From Triplophysa rosa (taxonomy: Eukaryota; Chordata; Actinopteri; Cypriniformes; Nemacheilidae): a stretch of DNA of 64,000 nucleotides. This document shows positions 21,314-31,797 of the stretch, piece by piece (the first letter of the stretch is position 1; the number at the start of each line of letters is the position of its first letter). The position numbers and the translations under genes were made by a program. The stretch spans positions 6,810,286-6,874,285 of the forward strand of contig NC_079897.1 of assembly GCF_024868665.1 (NCBI RefSeq), in the 5' to 3' direction. Below the pieces are notes generated by a model, which was not told where the DNA came from, did no database searches, and worked only from the letters and a program-made list of their open reading frames with translations.

Positions 21314-22110
21314 TTACTTATGCCTACTACCCCTTCTGGGATATAGGCCGCCGACAAGGGATCCCCAAGAGTCTCTGTCCTGGGCTCTCTTCTCTAGATG
21401 GTTCCAGGTCATATTCATGATATTTATATCTGCCTCCAGTTCTCGGCGCCATGTGTTTCCCGGTCTGCCTCTTTTTTTCTTGCCCTGCGGGTTCCATGTT
21501 AGGGCTTGCCTAGTCATGGTATTTGCTGGCTTACGTAAGGTGTGCCCTATCCATTTCCAACACCGTTTCTTGATTTCGTCCTCTACCGGCAGCTGGTTTG
21601 TTTTCCGCCAGAGTTCGCTATTACTTATGGTTTCTGGCAAACGGATATGTAGGATCTTGCGTAGGCAGTTATTGATGAAATCCCGTATTTTCTTGGTGAT
21701 GGCGGCAGTAGTTCTCCAGGTTTCGGCTCCGTACAAAATAACTGCCTTGAGGTTAGTATTGAAGATCCTGACTTTAGTTTTAGTTGACAGTTCCTTGGAT
21801 CTCCAGATGTTCTGCAATTGTATAAATGCTGTCCATGCTTTTCCTATCCGTGCCCTGACGTCTACATCTGAGACCCCTTTTTTTATCGATGATGCTACCC
21901 AGGTAAATTAAGGCATCCACATCCTCCATAGCTTCTCCGTCAAGCATGATTGAGTTAGTGCTGGCTGTGTTAATCTTGAGGATCTTACTCTTGCCCTTAT
22001 GGATGTTAAGGCCTATTTGTGCAGAGGCAGTTGCTACACTGGTCATCATCTCCTGCATCTGCTGATGGGTGTGTGATAGTAGTGCCAAGTCATCTGCAAA
22101 GTCAAGGTCA
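21314..22110 (-). pseudogene. RTE-like LINE RT catalytic box and C-terminal region
   Basis: The frame at 22088-21780 has just upstream a LDFADDLALLSHT block, the RT catalytic box (FADD), followed by GLNIHKGKSKILKI and [10 protein letters not shown]. The next frame (21817-21314) has [46 protein letters not shown] and the [15 protein letters not shown] end. One frameshift near 21800 separates them. Together they are the fingers-to-C-terminus half of a LINE polymerase. Confidence 0.85.
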
Positions 22111-22139
22111 GTTAGCCAAGGTGTCCAATGGATTCTGTG

Positions 22140-22620
22140 CCTACTCTTGAGCTATGGAGGTCTTCATCGTCCAGTCGATCGCCAGCAGAAAGAGAAATGG
22201 CGAGAGTAGACATCCTTGTCTGACACCGGTCCTCACTTGGAATGCCTCAAGTGAGTTGCCCTCCATGAACCACTTTGCAATTTAGCCCCTCGTATGAGTT
22301 CTTAATACTGGTAACGATTTTATCAGGTATCCCATAGTGCCAGAGCAACTTCCACACAATCTCTCTATACACGCTGTCAAATGCTTTCTCATAGTCCAGG
22401 AAGTTAATGTGCAGGGTTGAGTTACACTCTAATGACTGCTCAACTATGATTTGCATCGTCGCAATCTGATCAGTACAAAATCGATCTTTGTGAAAGCCAG
22501 CCTGTTGGTCTCTAAATTGAGCGTCGACAGGATCTTTCATTCTGTTCAGCAGAACCCTGTTAAATACTTTCCCCGGCACTGATAACAGCGTGATCCCTCT
22601 ATGATTCGTACATTTACTGA
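22140..22620 (-). pseudogene. RTE-like LINE RT, N-terminal blocks
   Basis: Translation gives the segment around NHRGITLLSVPGKVFNRVLL (written across an early stop), QQAGFHKDRFCTDQIATMQI, FLDYEKAFDSVYREIVWKLL and, after a frameshift near 22250, VRTGVRQGCLLSPFLFLLAI. DYEKAFD holds the first catalytic Asp. Upstream, part of the linker between endonuclease and RT is deleted. Confidence 0.85.
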
Positions 22621-22829
22621 TGTCTTCTTTCTTCCATTTCTATTCGGCTGGTATTAGTTACTTCCCTGCTAGTTTCTTAGTGATATCGTAAAGTCCTTTC
22701 ACGCTCCTCTTTTCGCTCTCACATCTTGCATTTACATTCTAAATTTCTTACTAATGCAGATATCGTTGATCTGGTTCTTTGTCGTGTGATGTGGAGAAAC
22801 CCATATGGCTTTGTGGATGTCTTTGTGGG

Positions 22830-23424
22830 TGTCATGGCTCTGCTTCCTTAGTCATGTTTTTCTTGGTCATGTAGCGGAGCCATGACAAGGTCTTTGGTTA
22901 TGTGTGGAGAGAAACATATTATTGTCCGTTTGACAATAATATACGTTCTCTCCAGTGTCTTGTCATTGGCCCCATTCCTCTTGTTTCCTCGTTATCTTTC
23001 CCTGAGTGTTTAATGTCCCACACCTGCCCCATGTCGTTATCCCTCGTTTGTCTTCCCTATTTAAACCCTCATGTTTCTTTGTCCTGTGCTCGGTCATTGT
23101 GTTTGGTGCGTTGTGTACTGTGGTCTCGCGTGTTCTTACTGGTGTTGCTACCCATGGTCCTGTTCCTTGTCCTGTTCGTGTTTTGTGAGTTTTGTTCATT
23201 GTATTATTTAAGACGTTTGGTCGTGTCTTTTAGTTTAGTTTTACTGTTCTTGTTTTCATTTTGCCCCCTCGTGGGAAGTCTTTTGTTTCTGTTTGTTTCT
23301 TAGTTTAGTTCCTGTTTGATACCCCCTCGTGGGTTTTTCCTTTGTTTTGTTCATTTAATAAAATGTATCTGTTAACCCCTTCACTGCCTGCCTGCTATTG
23401 GGTTCTTTCTGCCAGTTCGTGACA
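22830..23424 (+). mobile_element. Solo LTR with TSD GTGGG, inside the LINE endonuclease
   Basis: Begins TGTCATGGCTCTGCTTCC and ends AGTTCGTGACA. GTGGG flanks it on both sides (22825-22829 and 23425-23429). It contains an AATAAAATG poly(A) signal near 23358 and a CCTTCACTGCCTGCCTGC block near its end that is shared with the LTRs at 27.5, 29.4 and 60.7 kb. Removing it rejoins the LINE endonuclease reading frame (GSVFPH on one side, DIHKAIWVSP on the other), which proves the insertion site. Confidence 0.92.
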
Positions 23425-23625
23425 GTGGGGGAACACGCTACGACCGATAATCAAGTTGTTCAACACGCACAGATCTGCCAGCCTCTCACTGTTCTCTTTC
23501 CTATCTCCTATCCCATGCCGCCCCATGACACCTTCGTACCCGTAGTTATACATTCCAATTTTGCCATTTAGGTCCCCCATCAAGATGGTGGGGTCTTTCT
23601 CAGGATACTTCTCCACAACATTAAC
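23425..23625 (-). pseudogene. RTE-like LINE endonuclease, middle segment
   Basis: Minus frame with VVEKYPEKDPTILMGDLNGK, YEGVMGRHGIGDRKENSERL and LCVLNNLIIGRSVFPH. GDLN is the apurinic-endonuclease-type metal/phosphate motif. It is cut by the solo LTR on one side and the composite insertion on the other. Confidence 0.85.
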
Positions 23626-23657
23626 ATATACATTTAAGCATTTAGCAGACGCTTTTA

Positions 23658-24156
23658 TGTCAGGATCGGGAGTGAGACACAAAGATACACGGACAGAGGA
23701 CCCAAGTGCAGACGGTAGGTAAGGGATTTTAAACAAGACTTTTAATAAAATAATAATACAAAACAAAGACCCACGATGGGGAACATAACAAAACATGGAA
23801 ACAGGAACAAGGACTAACTAGACTAAGATACTAACAACACTTGACATTAACCACAATAAACTAGACTGACTACAGCACAGGAACTCACCACAATGACACA
23901 ACCACAACAATGATCCTGCACAAGACAGAGGACACAGGGGCATTAAATAAGGGGACAAATCAAGAGGGAACAGGTGTGGGGCATGAAACCAATAACAAGC
24001 AATTAAGGAGACGAAAGGGCGGGAACAGAGATTCGACACCGGAGAGTGGAAGGCCAACAGGGCCAAAACGCCTCTCTCCACATAAAACAAGAGGTTCTGT
24101 CATGATTCTGCCACTAGGTCAAGAAAAGCAAGACAAAATGGGGCAGAACCATTTCA
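23658..24156 (-). mobile_element. Solo LTR (minus), TSD CTTTTA
   Basis: Plus-strand ends are TGTCAGGATCGG and CAGAACCATTTCA. CTTTTA stands on both sides (23652-23657, 24157-24162), and across the gap the host repeat resumes exactly (AGCAGACG | CTTTTA | TCCAAACGACTTA). The AATAAAA signal on the minus strand lies near 23745. The 5' end sequence and its inverted partner place it with the other TGTCATGG-type LTRs of this window. Confidence 0.85.
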
Positions 24157-24387
24157 CTTTTATCCAAACGACTTAAAAATGAGGTAAACAATGGAAGCAA
24201 TTGGAACAACATAAAGATAACAAAAAGCATAAGTGCAATAAAACTGGTCTAACAAAGCCAACCACAGTATACAGAGCTGTACATTATATTTTTTATTTTT
24301 TCATATAGAAAGATTAAAAAAGAGATAGAAGTCAGAACTGATCGGTCAGGTGCTGATGGAAGAGATGTGTTTCCAGACAATTCTTAA

Positions 24388-24831
24388 CTCTTTCCCCACC
24401 GTTACCTGCCAAAATCAACGGTTACCTGCCAAAGAAAGTTATTATGGCAATCGATTTTGTGCTGTTGTACAGCAGGTGGAGCTGTTACACACATTTGGAA
24501 AAAGTATAGAATCTCTGAACCTAGAACGTATATATTTTATCTGTTTTTAATCATTGTTCTGAGTTTAATTTTTTTTATCTCAGCTGCTTAATCAAAGTAA
24601 TGCATTTTTGAAGGCACCTACCCACATCTAAGGGGTGATAAAAAAAGAAAAAATGAAGAAAGAAGAATATGGTTTGTTTTGTTTAAAAGCAGAGACTCTG
24701 TTCTTTCATGTGATATATTGTTTGTCCATATATTCTTTACATAAAATGTACTGTGAGCCATCAAAGTTGAGTGAAAATGATAAAAAACGCTGGCTGGCAA
24801 CTATTTTTTGAAAAGGCTGGCGGGGAAAGAG
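24388..24831. mobile_element. Non-autonomous piggyBac-like element, TTAA target
   Basis: Starts CTCTTTCCCCACC and ends GGCGGGGAAAGAG, an imperfect 13-bp terminal inverted repeat, with TTAA on both sides (24384-24387 and 24832-24835). TTAA duplication plus a CTCTTT-type end suggests piggyBac-like mobilisation. No transposase is encoded. A short direct repeat (GTTACCTGCCAAA) lies at its left end. Confidence 0.85.
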
Positions 24832-25044
24832 TTAAAGGTACATAAGTCTGCATTAGGGAATGAAGATAAGGGGGTGTCGAACCAATGATGTTCTTGTAGG
24901 CCAGTGGCAGAGTCTTGAATTTGATGCAAGCACCTATAGGGAGCCAATGTAACTTAATGAAGAGTGGAGTGAGGTGTACTCTCTTTGGTTCATTGAAGAC
25001 CACTCTTGCCGCTGCATTCTGGATCATCTATAGACTGTAGTCTA

Positions 25045-25446
25045 TCCTAGAACTGATCCTTGTTGACTTCATCATTGTCATTGGTGGGTGCCTAACCTTG
25101 AATGACGTTCATCGTGGTCTTTTTCCTCTTGGTATGGAAGGATGCTGTAATGATTCTGGGTCCATGTGCTTCCCATCCTATGAGCGCTCTCTATGCTTCT
25201 TACGAGAGCATCAGTGCAACTCCTTGTGTCTGAGGGGCGTTGTCCTCTTCATGCCCAGAGTACAGTAGCATCTCTCCTGAGGCTAGTCGTTTCTGTCCAG
25301 ATTGCGTCCATCTAGTCTCACTAACTCCTAGCAGGGCAAGGTTGTATTTCTTCATCTACACTGCTACCTCGAATGTCTTCCCTGTCTCCCACATGGTTCT
25401 TACGTTCCATCTTCCAGAGTCTTCCGGCTTTCACTGCAGGGCGTCA
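25045..25446 (-). pseudogene. RTE-like LINE endonuclease, N-terminal part
   Basis: Minus-strand translation gives GRWNVRTMWETGKTFEVAV, MKKYNLALLGVSETRWTQSG, MLLYSGHEEDNAPQTQGVAL and ALIGWEAHGPRIITASF with four in-frame stops. WNVRTM and SETRW are the first two motifs of an AP-type endonuclease, including the catalytic Glu of SETRW. It ends at RLQSI where the composite insertion begins. Confidence 0.85.
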
Positions 25447-25629
25447 TTCAATTCAATTTTATTTATATAGCGCTTTTCACAATGTGCATTGTTCCAAAGC
25501 GGATTTACAGGAGAAAATAAGAAAAACTGAAAAACACAAAAAAGGTGAAACACTGCACAGTGCATGGTGTTTATATAACAAGCAAGATTATTCTAGTAAA
25601 TAATATGTAATAAATGCAGTCTCCCGGTG
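25447..25629 (-). mobile_element. L2 3' tail copy, minus orientation
   Basis: TTCAATTCAATTTTATTTAT, AGCGCTTTTCACAATGTGCA and GCATGGTGTTTATATAACAA through CTCCCGGTG is the reverse complement of the last ~200 bases of the L2 at 4.75-4.96 kb. It is 5'-truncated and splits the RTE-like LINE from its likely 5' UTR. Confidence 0.9.
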
Positions 25630-25860
25630 GTTTATTTAGCATATTTTGCATTAAGTGAATGCTCGTCATAATCCTTGTTGGGGACCCATCACTTTCCAGG
25701 GCTGAGTTTACTCGTTGATTCATTGTTGGCGTTTCTGTAGCAAGGTACGTTTTACAGAGTGGGGTTGCTAACCAAGCCAACCCTCCTCCTTTACCCGTGC
25801 TTGGGACTGGCAGGACCCCTTCATAGGGTTCCGGGTGGAGTTTCACTTTTCAAAGCGCTT
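25630..25860 (-). other. Possible 5' leader of the RTE-like LINE
   Basis: On the minus strand a short frame (…GVLPVPSTGKGGGLAWLATP) leads toward the endonuclease start. Such leaders are plausible for this LINE type, but the link is inference. Confidence 0.35.
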
Positions 25861-27469
25861 TATAATTATACAGTATTTTTATACCAAAATGTAACTGCAA
25901 TTGACACCTTTATCCGTAATGAGCATACACCATTGAGTTTTGAGCACACATCCCTTATTGCGTGTGCGTGTGTGTGTGTGTGATAATTGAGATTCAGCAT
26001 TTCTTATTGAAGCTCTAACTGTTTAATAAATTGCATTGCAGTCCATCCATCTCCACTGCTAATCTTTGCAAGTTCACATATGAAGACTTTTAATTGACAT
26101 TAACTGTGGTTCAGTGGTTTCTTTGCTGTTGTCTTGCACTAGTCATGTCGGGTGGCATTTCAAAAGCCTTGAGCGTGAAGTGCTGGAAGAATGTTGAACT
26201 TCTAAAACACCAACAGGCTTTTAGCAGTGTGGAACAAGCAGATGAAGAACCTTGAAGGAGAAAGTTTGCTTACAAGAACTTAACTGTTAATGTTGTTCTA
26301 CTCCAAAAAAAAAGATGTTTTATTGTATCTTACCTTTTGAGGCAAACTGAAAAGCATTTGGTTACCATCATCCAGCCATCACAGGAGGCCACTTAGAACA
26401 ACACGTGCCAGAACCAGGCTATCTGTTGAAATGGTAGTTTCAAGACTGTGAATTGTTCTTGATGTCAGGAGTAGAATGACAATCCACCTTTGTTTTTCTG
26501 TGTGAAACACCACAGTCTAGTGCACACTGTTCATAAAAAACTTGTAAATTCACTTTCAAACACTCCTAAAATGTTATGGTACAAACAACGTACGCATGAA
26601 CACGCATACACATGAATATGTTGCGATTTTACGTCCATCTGTAACAGGTAAACTAACTTCCTGGCCGAAAGGACAATTGTTGTTGCAACTTATACACCAC
26701 TATGGAGTGCCTGGCAGTTGTCCTTTAATTTTTATCTACTGGCAAACATAAACGGTTGTGTTCTCACAGAAACCCAGTAACCCACAATGATGTTTGAAAA
26801 GGCCGTTTAGAGTGTCCTTCCTGCCCGCTGTCCACTACCGATCAAAGCACAATGCAACCACAGCAGAATTGTCTGATCATTCCAGGCAAATGTGACAAGT
26901 GAAGTCATCTGCTGGCAGGGCAAACAACTTTGCAGGAAGAGAAAGGTTTCCAGCTGGATTTGCAGAAGTGTGTGCTCTTAATGATGAAGGATACACTGAG
27001 AGGTTTGAACTAGGGCTGAATGCACCTCTGTACAAAAGAGCCACTAACAATGACACATAAAACAAAGTTCAGCCTGTGAAATGGGCTACATGAAAGTGAC
27101 TTATTATGCAAGAACTGTACTAATGAGCAATACTATAGAATACATTTATCCTGTATGAACTGAATAGGGAACATTGCACTAAATGTATCCATGTCTTACC
27201 GTTTGCTTGATGTGACACTGCAGTGCTTACATACTGCTCACAGCCCAAAAATTGTGCTTCTATTTATATGTGTGTAAAACAGAAGTTATTTTGCATTTCA
27301 TCACTAATGGAGATTTAATTCAATAACTGTTCAGTTGTAATAATGTGTAATGTACACACTTCTTTTCAAGTGGGAACAGCTTTAAGATACTCAGATTACA
27401 AACAGTATGCTAAAATAATCATACACCATAATAAATGTATATCTTAAACCTGATGAAAATGTCCCTTAC
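25861..27469. other. No gene recognised
   Basis: Apart from a short GT run at 25965-25982 I see no element ends, RNA gene or coding frame. The few ORFs here are short and lack any family motif. Confidence 0.5.
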
Positions 27470-28036
27470 TGTCACAATCGTGCGAGGCGGAAGAACCCAG
27501 ATGCAGGCAGGCAGAGATGAAGGGGTTAACAGGATACTTTATTTAACAAGACACGCAAAACATCAAAACCAAAAAACCCACGACGGGGTATAACAAAACA
27601 AACAGGATACTAAACAAGACGTAGACTGACTCACAATAAGCTAAGCAAAAATATTACTAGACAAACTAAACTAACACTTACTAAACGTGACAAGACAATC
27701 CAAACGGGAGCAAGGGGAAGACAGAAACGCACAGGAGACATCCAACGACGAATGCCACGAAAGGCACCATGTACAATGCACGAGCAACAAGACAATGAAA
27801 CATGAGGGTATATAAAGGCAAGACAAACGAGGGATAACGAGCTAGGGCAGGTGGGAAACATTAGACATGGACGGGAAACAATACAGGAAACGAGAGGGGC
27901 CACTGACGAGACACGAGAAAACACATGAGAAGTAAAAAACAAACATCTCATGGCTTTCTCACATAAAACCTAAGGGCTCAGTCCCGATCCTGCCACATGA
28001 CTAGAAATACAGAACCAAGAATGCAGGACCGTGACA
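27470..28036 (-). repeat. 3' LTR of the non-autonomous element
   Basis: Nearly identical to 29379-29941. Carries TTTATTTAAC (minus AATAAA signal) near 27538 and the CTGCCTGCCTGCATCTGGGT block near its minus-strand end. Confidence 0.92.
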
Positions 28037-28050
28037 GAGCCCCCCCTTAA
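28037..28050 (-). promoter_or_regulatory. Polypurine tract
   Basis: On the minus strand TTAAGGGGGGGCTC directly precedes the LTR start TGTCACGG, as expected for plus-strand priming. Confidence 0.8.
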
Positions 28051-28079
28051 TGAACACCCCCAGGTGTTCACCAAGGGGT

Positions 28080-29132
28080 TTACAAACAAGACATGACAGA
28101 CTGGGACAAAGACAGGAACCAAATACACATAGACAACATAACCAAGGGCAATACAGGAAATACAATTAATGGGTTGGGGTGGGACAACAAAAATAATAAA
28201 CATGGGAGGGGGGGTGGGGACAGACAAGGGTTCATATGGGGCAGTCTAAAGGGGTTGGGACGGGAAGGGACAGTCTCTGGGGGAATAGTCCTAGTCCCCG
28301 GCTGCGCTCGAGGGCGTGAAGTCCTGGGGGACTTAGGGGAGGAAGTCCTGGGGGGAACTGCCGACTGGAATGTCGGCGGGACAAGGCTGGGCGCTGGCTG
28401 GAACACCGGCCGCACAGGGCTGGGGACCGGCTGGAAGGCCGGCTGCTGCACCGGCTGGAAGGCCAGCTGATGCACCGGCTGGAAGGCCGGCTGGACAGGG
28501 CTTGACGCCGGCTGGAAGGCCGGCTGGACAGGGCTTGACGCCGGCTGGAAGGTCGGCTGCTGCACCAGCTGGGACGCCGGCTGGATCACCGGACTGGACG
28601 CCGGCTGCATCACCGGACTGGACGCCGGCTGCATCACCGGACTGGACGCCGGCTGCATCACCGGACTGGACGCCGGCTGCATCACCGGACTGGACGCCGG
28701 CTGCATCACCGGACTGGACGCCGGCTGCATCACCGGACTGGACGCCGGCTGCATCACCAGACTGGATGCCGGCTGCATCACCAGACTGGACGCCGGCTGG
28801 ATCACCGGACTGGACGTCGGCTGCATCACCGGAGTGTACGCTCCTCCTCGACGCTTCTCCCTCCTTCTCTGCACCACTGGGACCGTAGCCAACTTAGGCG
28901 GAATCGTGGGGACCGGAGGGAGTTCTGCGTCGGTGGAGACCGCAGACGTCATCCCCGGGTCACACCTCCCCCACTCGCCACAGGCGCCGCCAGGAGAACC
29001 GGGGACCATGGAGCTCAAGCCGGAGGGTACTGAGTCCCCCCGGGCAGCGGCAGCCAGGACGAGGCCCTCCGGAGCAGTCGACCTTGGAACCTTCCCGGTT
29101 GGCCACGAACCTGACCATTTGCGTGAACCCAA
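28080..29132 (-). CDS. Repeat-rich ORF of the non-autonomous LTR element
   Basis: A 350-codon open frame. Residues about 1-110 are low-complexity and basic. Residues about 115-195 are a tandem run of an 8-residue unit (ASSPVMQP and variants), followed by PAFQPV/SSPVQ-type repeats to about 245 and a Pro/Ser-rich part. The end (from about 300) is hydrophobic, spelling FLLSHPNPLIVFPVLPLVML, and overlaps the polypurine tract side. The start codon is not certain, and the N-terminus overlaps the gag-like frame in another register. Function unknown; the product may only be a remnant of a Gag-linker. Confidence 0.45.
   Translation of the reverse strand: MGSRKWSGSWPTGKVPRSTAPEGLVLAAAARGDSVPSGLSSMVPGSPGGACGEWGRCDPGMTSAVSTDAELPPVPTIPPKLATVPVVQRRREKRRGGAYTPVMQPTSSPVIQPASSLVMQPASSLVMQPASSPVMQPASSPVMQPASSPVMQPASSPVMQPASSPVMQPASSPVMQPASSPVIQPASQLVQQPTFQPASSPVQPAFQPASSPVQPAFQPVHQLAFQPVQQPAFQPVPSPVRPVFQPAPSLVPPTFQSAVPPRTSSPKSPRTSRPRAQPGTRTIPPETVPSRPNPFRLPHMNPCLSPPPLPCLLFLLSHPNPLIVFPVLPLVMLSMCIWFLSLSQSVMSCL
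28568..28830. repeat. 24-bp coding minisatellite
   Basis: About ten copies of a 24-bp unit (GGCTGCATCACCGGACTGGA plus four more bases), almost identical in the centre and degenerate at both ends. The length is a multiple of three, so unit gain or loss keeps the frame open. Confidence 0.95.
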
Positions 29133-29298
29133 GGGGAGCCAGCAGCCTCTTCTCCGACGGGGCGAGGCGCTGAGTGAGGCAGCAGTTGAAGATCGCCTTC
29201 AACTCCGCCTCGCCAAACTCAGACGACCTCGCCACCATTGAGAATGCCCCGGCGAACTCCCGGTTCCCGTAACTCCGCTGACGGAACCCCAGCAGCAA
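28960..29298 (-). pseudogene. Gypsy gag-like N-terminal fragment
   Basis: The minus frame reads LGFRQRSYGNREFAGAFSMV followed by SEFGEAELKAIFNCCLTQRL and LGFTQMVRFVANREG. This is a short gag-like helical segment of the type seen at the start of fish non-autonomous Gypsy derivatives. It then runs into a frame change near 29100 and the repeat-rich ORF. Probably the N-terminal half of what was once one protein. Confidence 0.55.
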
Positions 29299-29378
29299 GT
29301 GAGCTTGGGCGGCCCGTGAGGACGACGCGGTGCCGTCCTTTGCAGCTGCCTGCTGGGTTCTGGCTGGCTCGTGTATTC

Positions 29379-29941
29379 TGTCCCAATCGTGGGAGGCGGA
29401 AGAACCCAGATGCAGGCAGGCAGAGATGAAGGGGTTAACAGGATACTTTATTTAACAAAAAGACACGCAAAACATCAAAACCAAAAAACCCACAAGGGGG
29501 TATAACAAAACAAACAGGATACTAAACAGGACATAGACTGACTCACAATAAATTAAGCAAAAACATTACTAGACAAACTAAAACTTACTAAACGTGACAA
29601 GACAATCCTAACGGGGGCAAGCGGAAGACAGAAACGCACAGGAAACATCCAACGACAAAAGACACCATGTACAATGCACGAGCAACAAGACAATGAAACA
29701 TGAGGGTACATAAAGGCAAGACAAACGAGGGATAACGAGCTAGGGCAGGTGGGAAACATTAGACACGAACGGGAAACAATACAGGAAACGAGAGGGGCGG
29801 GGCCACTGACGAGACACGAGAAAACACATGAGAAGTAAAAAACATAAACATCTCATGGCTTTCTCACATAAAACCTAAGGGCTCAGTCCCGATCCTGCCA
29901 CATGACTAGAAATACAGAACCAAGAATGCAGGACCGTGACA
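29379..29941 (-). repeat. 5' LTR of the non-autonomous element
   Basis: Matches 27470-28036 with a few substitutions and small indels. Its minus-strand start has an inverted partner: TGTCACGGTCCTGC and, about 30 bases on, GGCAGGATCGGGAC. Confidence 0.92.
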
Positions 29942-30014
29942 CTGCTTTACCAAATTTCAGTCATGCATGTGCTTATTTGAACGTGGAACAAATACCAATA
30001 GCATTTGGCATGGG

Positions 30015-30547
30015 GTGACCCAGTCTGTGAAAACCCACCCAAAGTATTTTTTTTGGTGATTTACTGTTTTCTACATAATGACGTAATATTTCTGTGCTCG
30101 GTGTACTCCGCTAGGGTTCACATAGGTTTCGGAAAGTTTTTTCAAGCATGAATTTCCTTTACATAACAAGTTTTCTTAGTCCCTTACAGGATAATTCTTC
30201 CAGAAAAAAAAAAAAACATTTAATAGGGTTCCTACGCAGTGTTCACTGCTCCCTACTCCCTGAGCATGGGATATCCGTTGAAGTGGACTTTGAACTGAAC
30301 ATGTTCACTCCCTTCGGATTGGAATCTCACTTAAGATGACGGAACGCCCTGTGAAGTCCCTTCGCAGTCCTCTTACGGCTAAATCGAATGCACATTTTGT
30401 TTGTTAGCGGAATGTCGGGTGATGAATGGTTGATATAACGCTGGATTTGAAATTAAAGTGAAAGTAATGGTTGAAATCAAAATGTTATGCTCATTATCTC
30501 AAAATTTGACTTTAAGACTTTAGCTTGTTTTTCACAGACTGGGTGAC
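30015..30547. mobile_element. Short terminal-inverted-repeat element
   Basis: GTGACCCAGTCTGTGAAAA at the left is matched by TTTTCACAGACTGGGTGAC at the right (with one change), 533 bp apart. No ORF of note. The flanks do not show a clear duplication. Superfamily unknown. Confidence 0.7.
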
Positions 30548-31531
30548 ATATATTTTGGTTATTGTTTTTTATGACCTAAAAACACTTACATTATAACACA
30601 GAAGTCATATTGACTACAGTTATGGTCTTATTTGATATGTATTGAGCTTCACAGCCTGGTCGCAATCTATTTTCAATGTATAGACCCAAGATGTTTATTT
30701 TTGTTCCATCCTATGTAAGAAAGTTGTTTGGGTGTGCACCAATATTAGAGTGAGTAAATTATGCTATAAGGTTTTATTTGTCTGTTAACTATACCTTTAA
30801 GACATTTATCAAAACAATCGCCCCATCATGTTATGGTTGAGTAAAAATCTGCTTTGTAATTTCTTATTTTACTTACCAGTGGACTTGTCTACTGTTGAGT
30901 CTGTGTGTGTATGTGTTATTCTTGTCTTCACCGGAAGAACACGGGTTGAGAGTGCTTTGGCTGAACGAATGGTACTGTCTCTTCTTGTTATAGTTGTGAT
31001 GTAAACAGAATAAAGCTCCAAACCACCAGTGCCATTAGATCTGACTGCTCCAATGCTCATCCCAACCCTGGGAAATTTGTTTTTCTTTGCATTAAGAACC
31101 CAGTATTATATACAGCAGGACAGTGGCTAGACACAGTTAGTCAAGATAACCCTAAATAAAGCCTAAGGTTTCATACTTTAATGTATGCAAACTTGTAAAG
31201 TCTACACGTTCTGTGCATGCACCTGGAAACGCTCCCTGTAGAAGATAATTTGTGCAAGGAGGTCAGAAGATACCCACTTTCTTACAATTTGAGTGTTCAA
31301 TACACAAAAGGGGTTTTAAAACTATGGGCCGCACAGGGGAATAGAATGGGTCATTTGGCTGTTGAGGTGAATTACACAAAAACAGTTTAGTCCAATTAAT
31401 GACAAATTAAAATAACAAAAATGACAAAAGTACAATTTTGTTAATGCATAACTTTACCTTTTTACCATAAGTATTTTTTATTGGATTTCTTGCCATAATT
31501 GTTTAAAGGAGAGTGAAGAGTTGATAGGAAA
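30548..31531. other. No gene recognised
   Basis: No coding signal or clear element ends. The reading frame on the minus strand at 30869-31060 has no recognisable motif. Confidence 0.45.
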
Positions 31532-31679
31532 TTACACAAAAAAATGCTGGGTTGTTTTTTTAACCCAACCGCTGGGTTGAGCCTGTTGGGTCATTTTGTT
31601 GGGTTATTTTCTCAGTGTTGGGTAGTTTTTTGTGTAACCCAATCGTTGGGTTACCGGTTGGGTCCAACTGAGTGGCAGT

Positions 31680-31797
31680 TCAGAGAGTAAACCCCTCCCC
31701 CTCCTCTTCCTCGACGCCTCAGACAAAGTCTACCTTCGCGGGCATTTTGAATCACCTCAGGAACAAGCGAAGACAGCTGTTATTCGGAGAAAAAAGG
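31680..31797 (+). other. Exon-1-like segment with splice donor
   Basis: A GC-richer stretch (CCCCTCCCCCTCCTC, TTCGCGGGC) ends in AAAAAAG|GTATGTTT, a good splice donor at 31798. Just downstream the DNA turns AT-rich. It looks like a non-coding first exon. Confidence 0.4.

Larger units (their letters stand above)
23626..25029 (-). mobile_element. L2/CR1-group LINE 3' part inserted in the RTE-like LINE
   Basis: On the minus strand it starts with MIQNAAARVVFNEPKRVHLT and LHWLPIGACIKFKTLPLAY, the C-terminal ORF2 region, and ends with the CATTTAGCAGACGCTTTTAT-type 3' tail at 23626-23660. Two later insertions split it: an LTR (23658-24156) in the tail and a TTAA-flanked element (24388-24831) in the end of the coding part, where the THLF-type terminus is visible on the far side. 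It separates RLQSI from VEKYPEKDP in the host LINE. Confidence 0.8.
21312..25860 (-). mobile_element. RTE-like LINE (endonuclease-RT), broken by nested insertions
   Basis: Minus-strand order from right to left: endonuclease start (25446-25045), endonuclease middle (23625-23425), endonuclease continuation (22829-22740), RT (about 22720-22100) and C-terminus (21817-21314), then a TAAGTAAGT-type tail. Interruptions are an L2 tail at 25447-25629, a composite insertion at about 23626-25029, and a solo LTR at 22830-23424. The C-terminal motif [15 protein letters not shown] and the endonuclease style match RTE-group elements often annotated as craniofacial-development-protein-2-like. Clade assignment is from memory. 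Many stops and frame changes make it inactive. Confidence 0.8.
27470..29941 (-). mobile_element. Non-autonomous LTR retrotransposon with two LTRs
   Basis: Two direct repeats of about 565 bp (27470-28036 and 29379-29941) bound a 1.34-kb interior. Each LTR reads TGTCACGG...GACA on the minus strand, with an AATAAAG signal near the end. A polypurine tract lies beside the left LTR. The interior has a short Gypsy-gag-like piece and a repeat-rich ORF but no protease, RT or integrase, so movement would need enzymes from another element. The two LTRs differ at scattered sites. I did not find a matching target duplication (CTTAC left, CTGCT right). Confidence 0.9.

Noticed and set aside
22963..23199. 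ORF on the minus strand of the solo LTR
   Set aside because: No family motif; it lies within LTR non-coding DNA.
28370..28888. 172-codon plus-strand ORF with repeated SPDWTPAA units
   Set aside because: It is the 24-bp minisatellite on the opposite strand of the element's coding direction.
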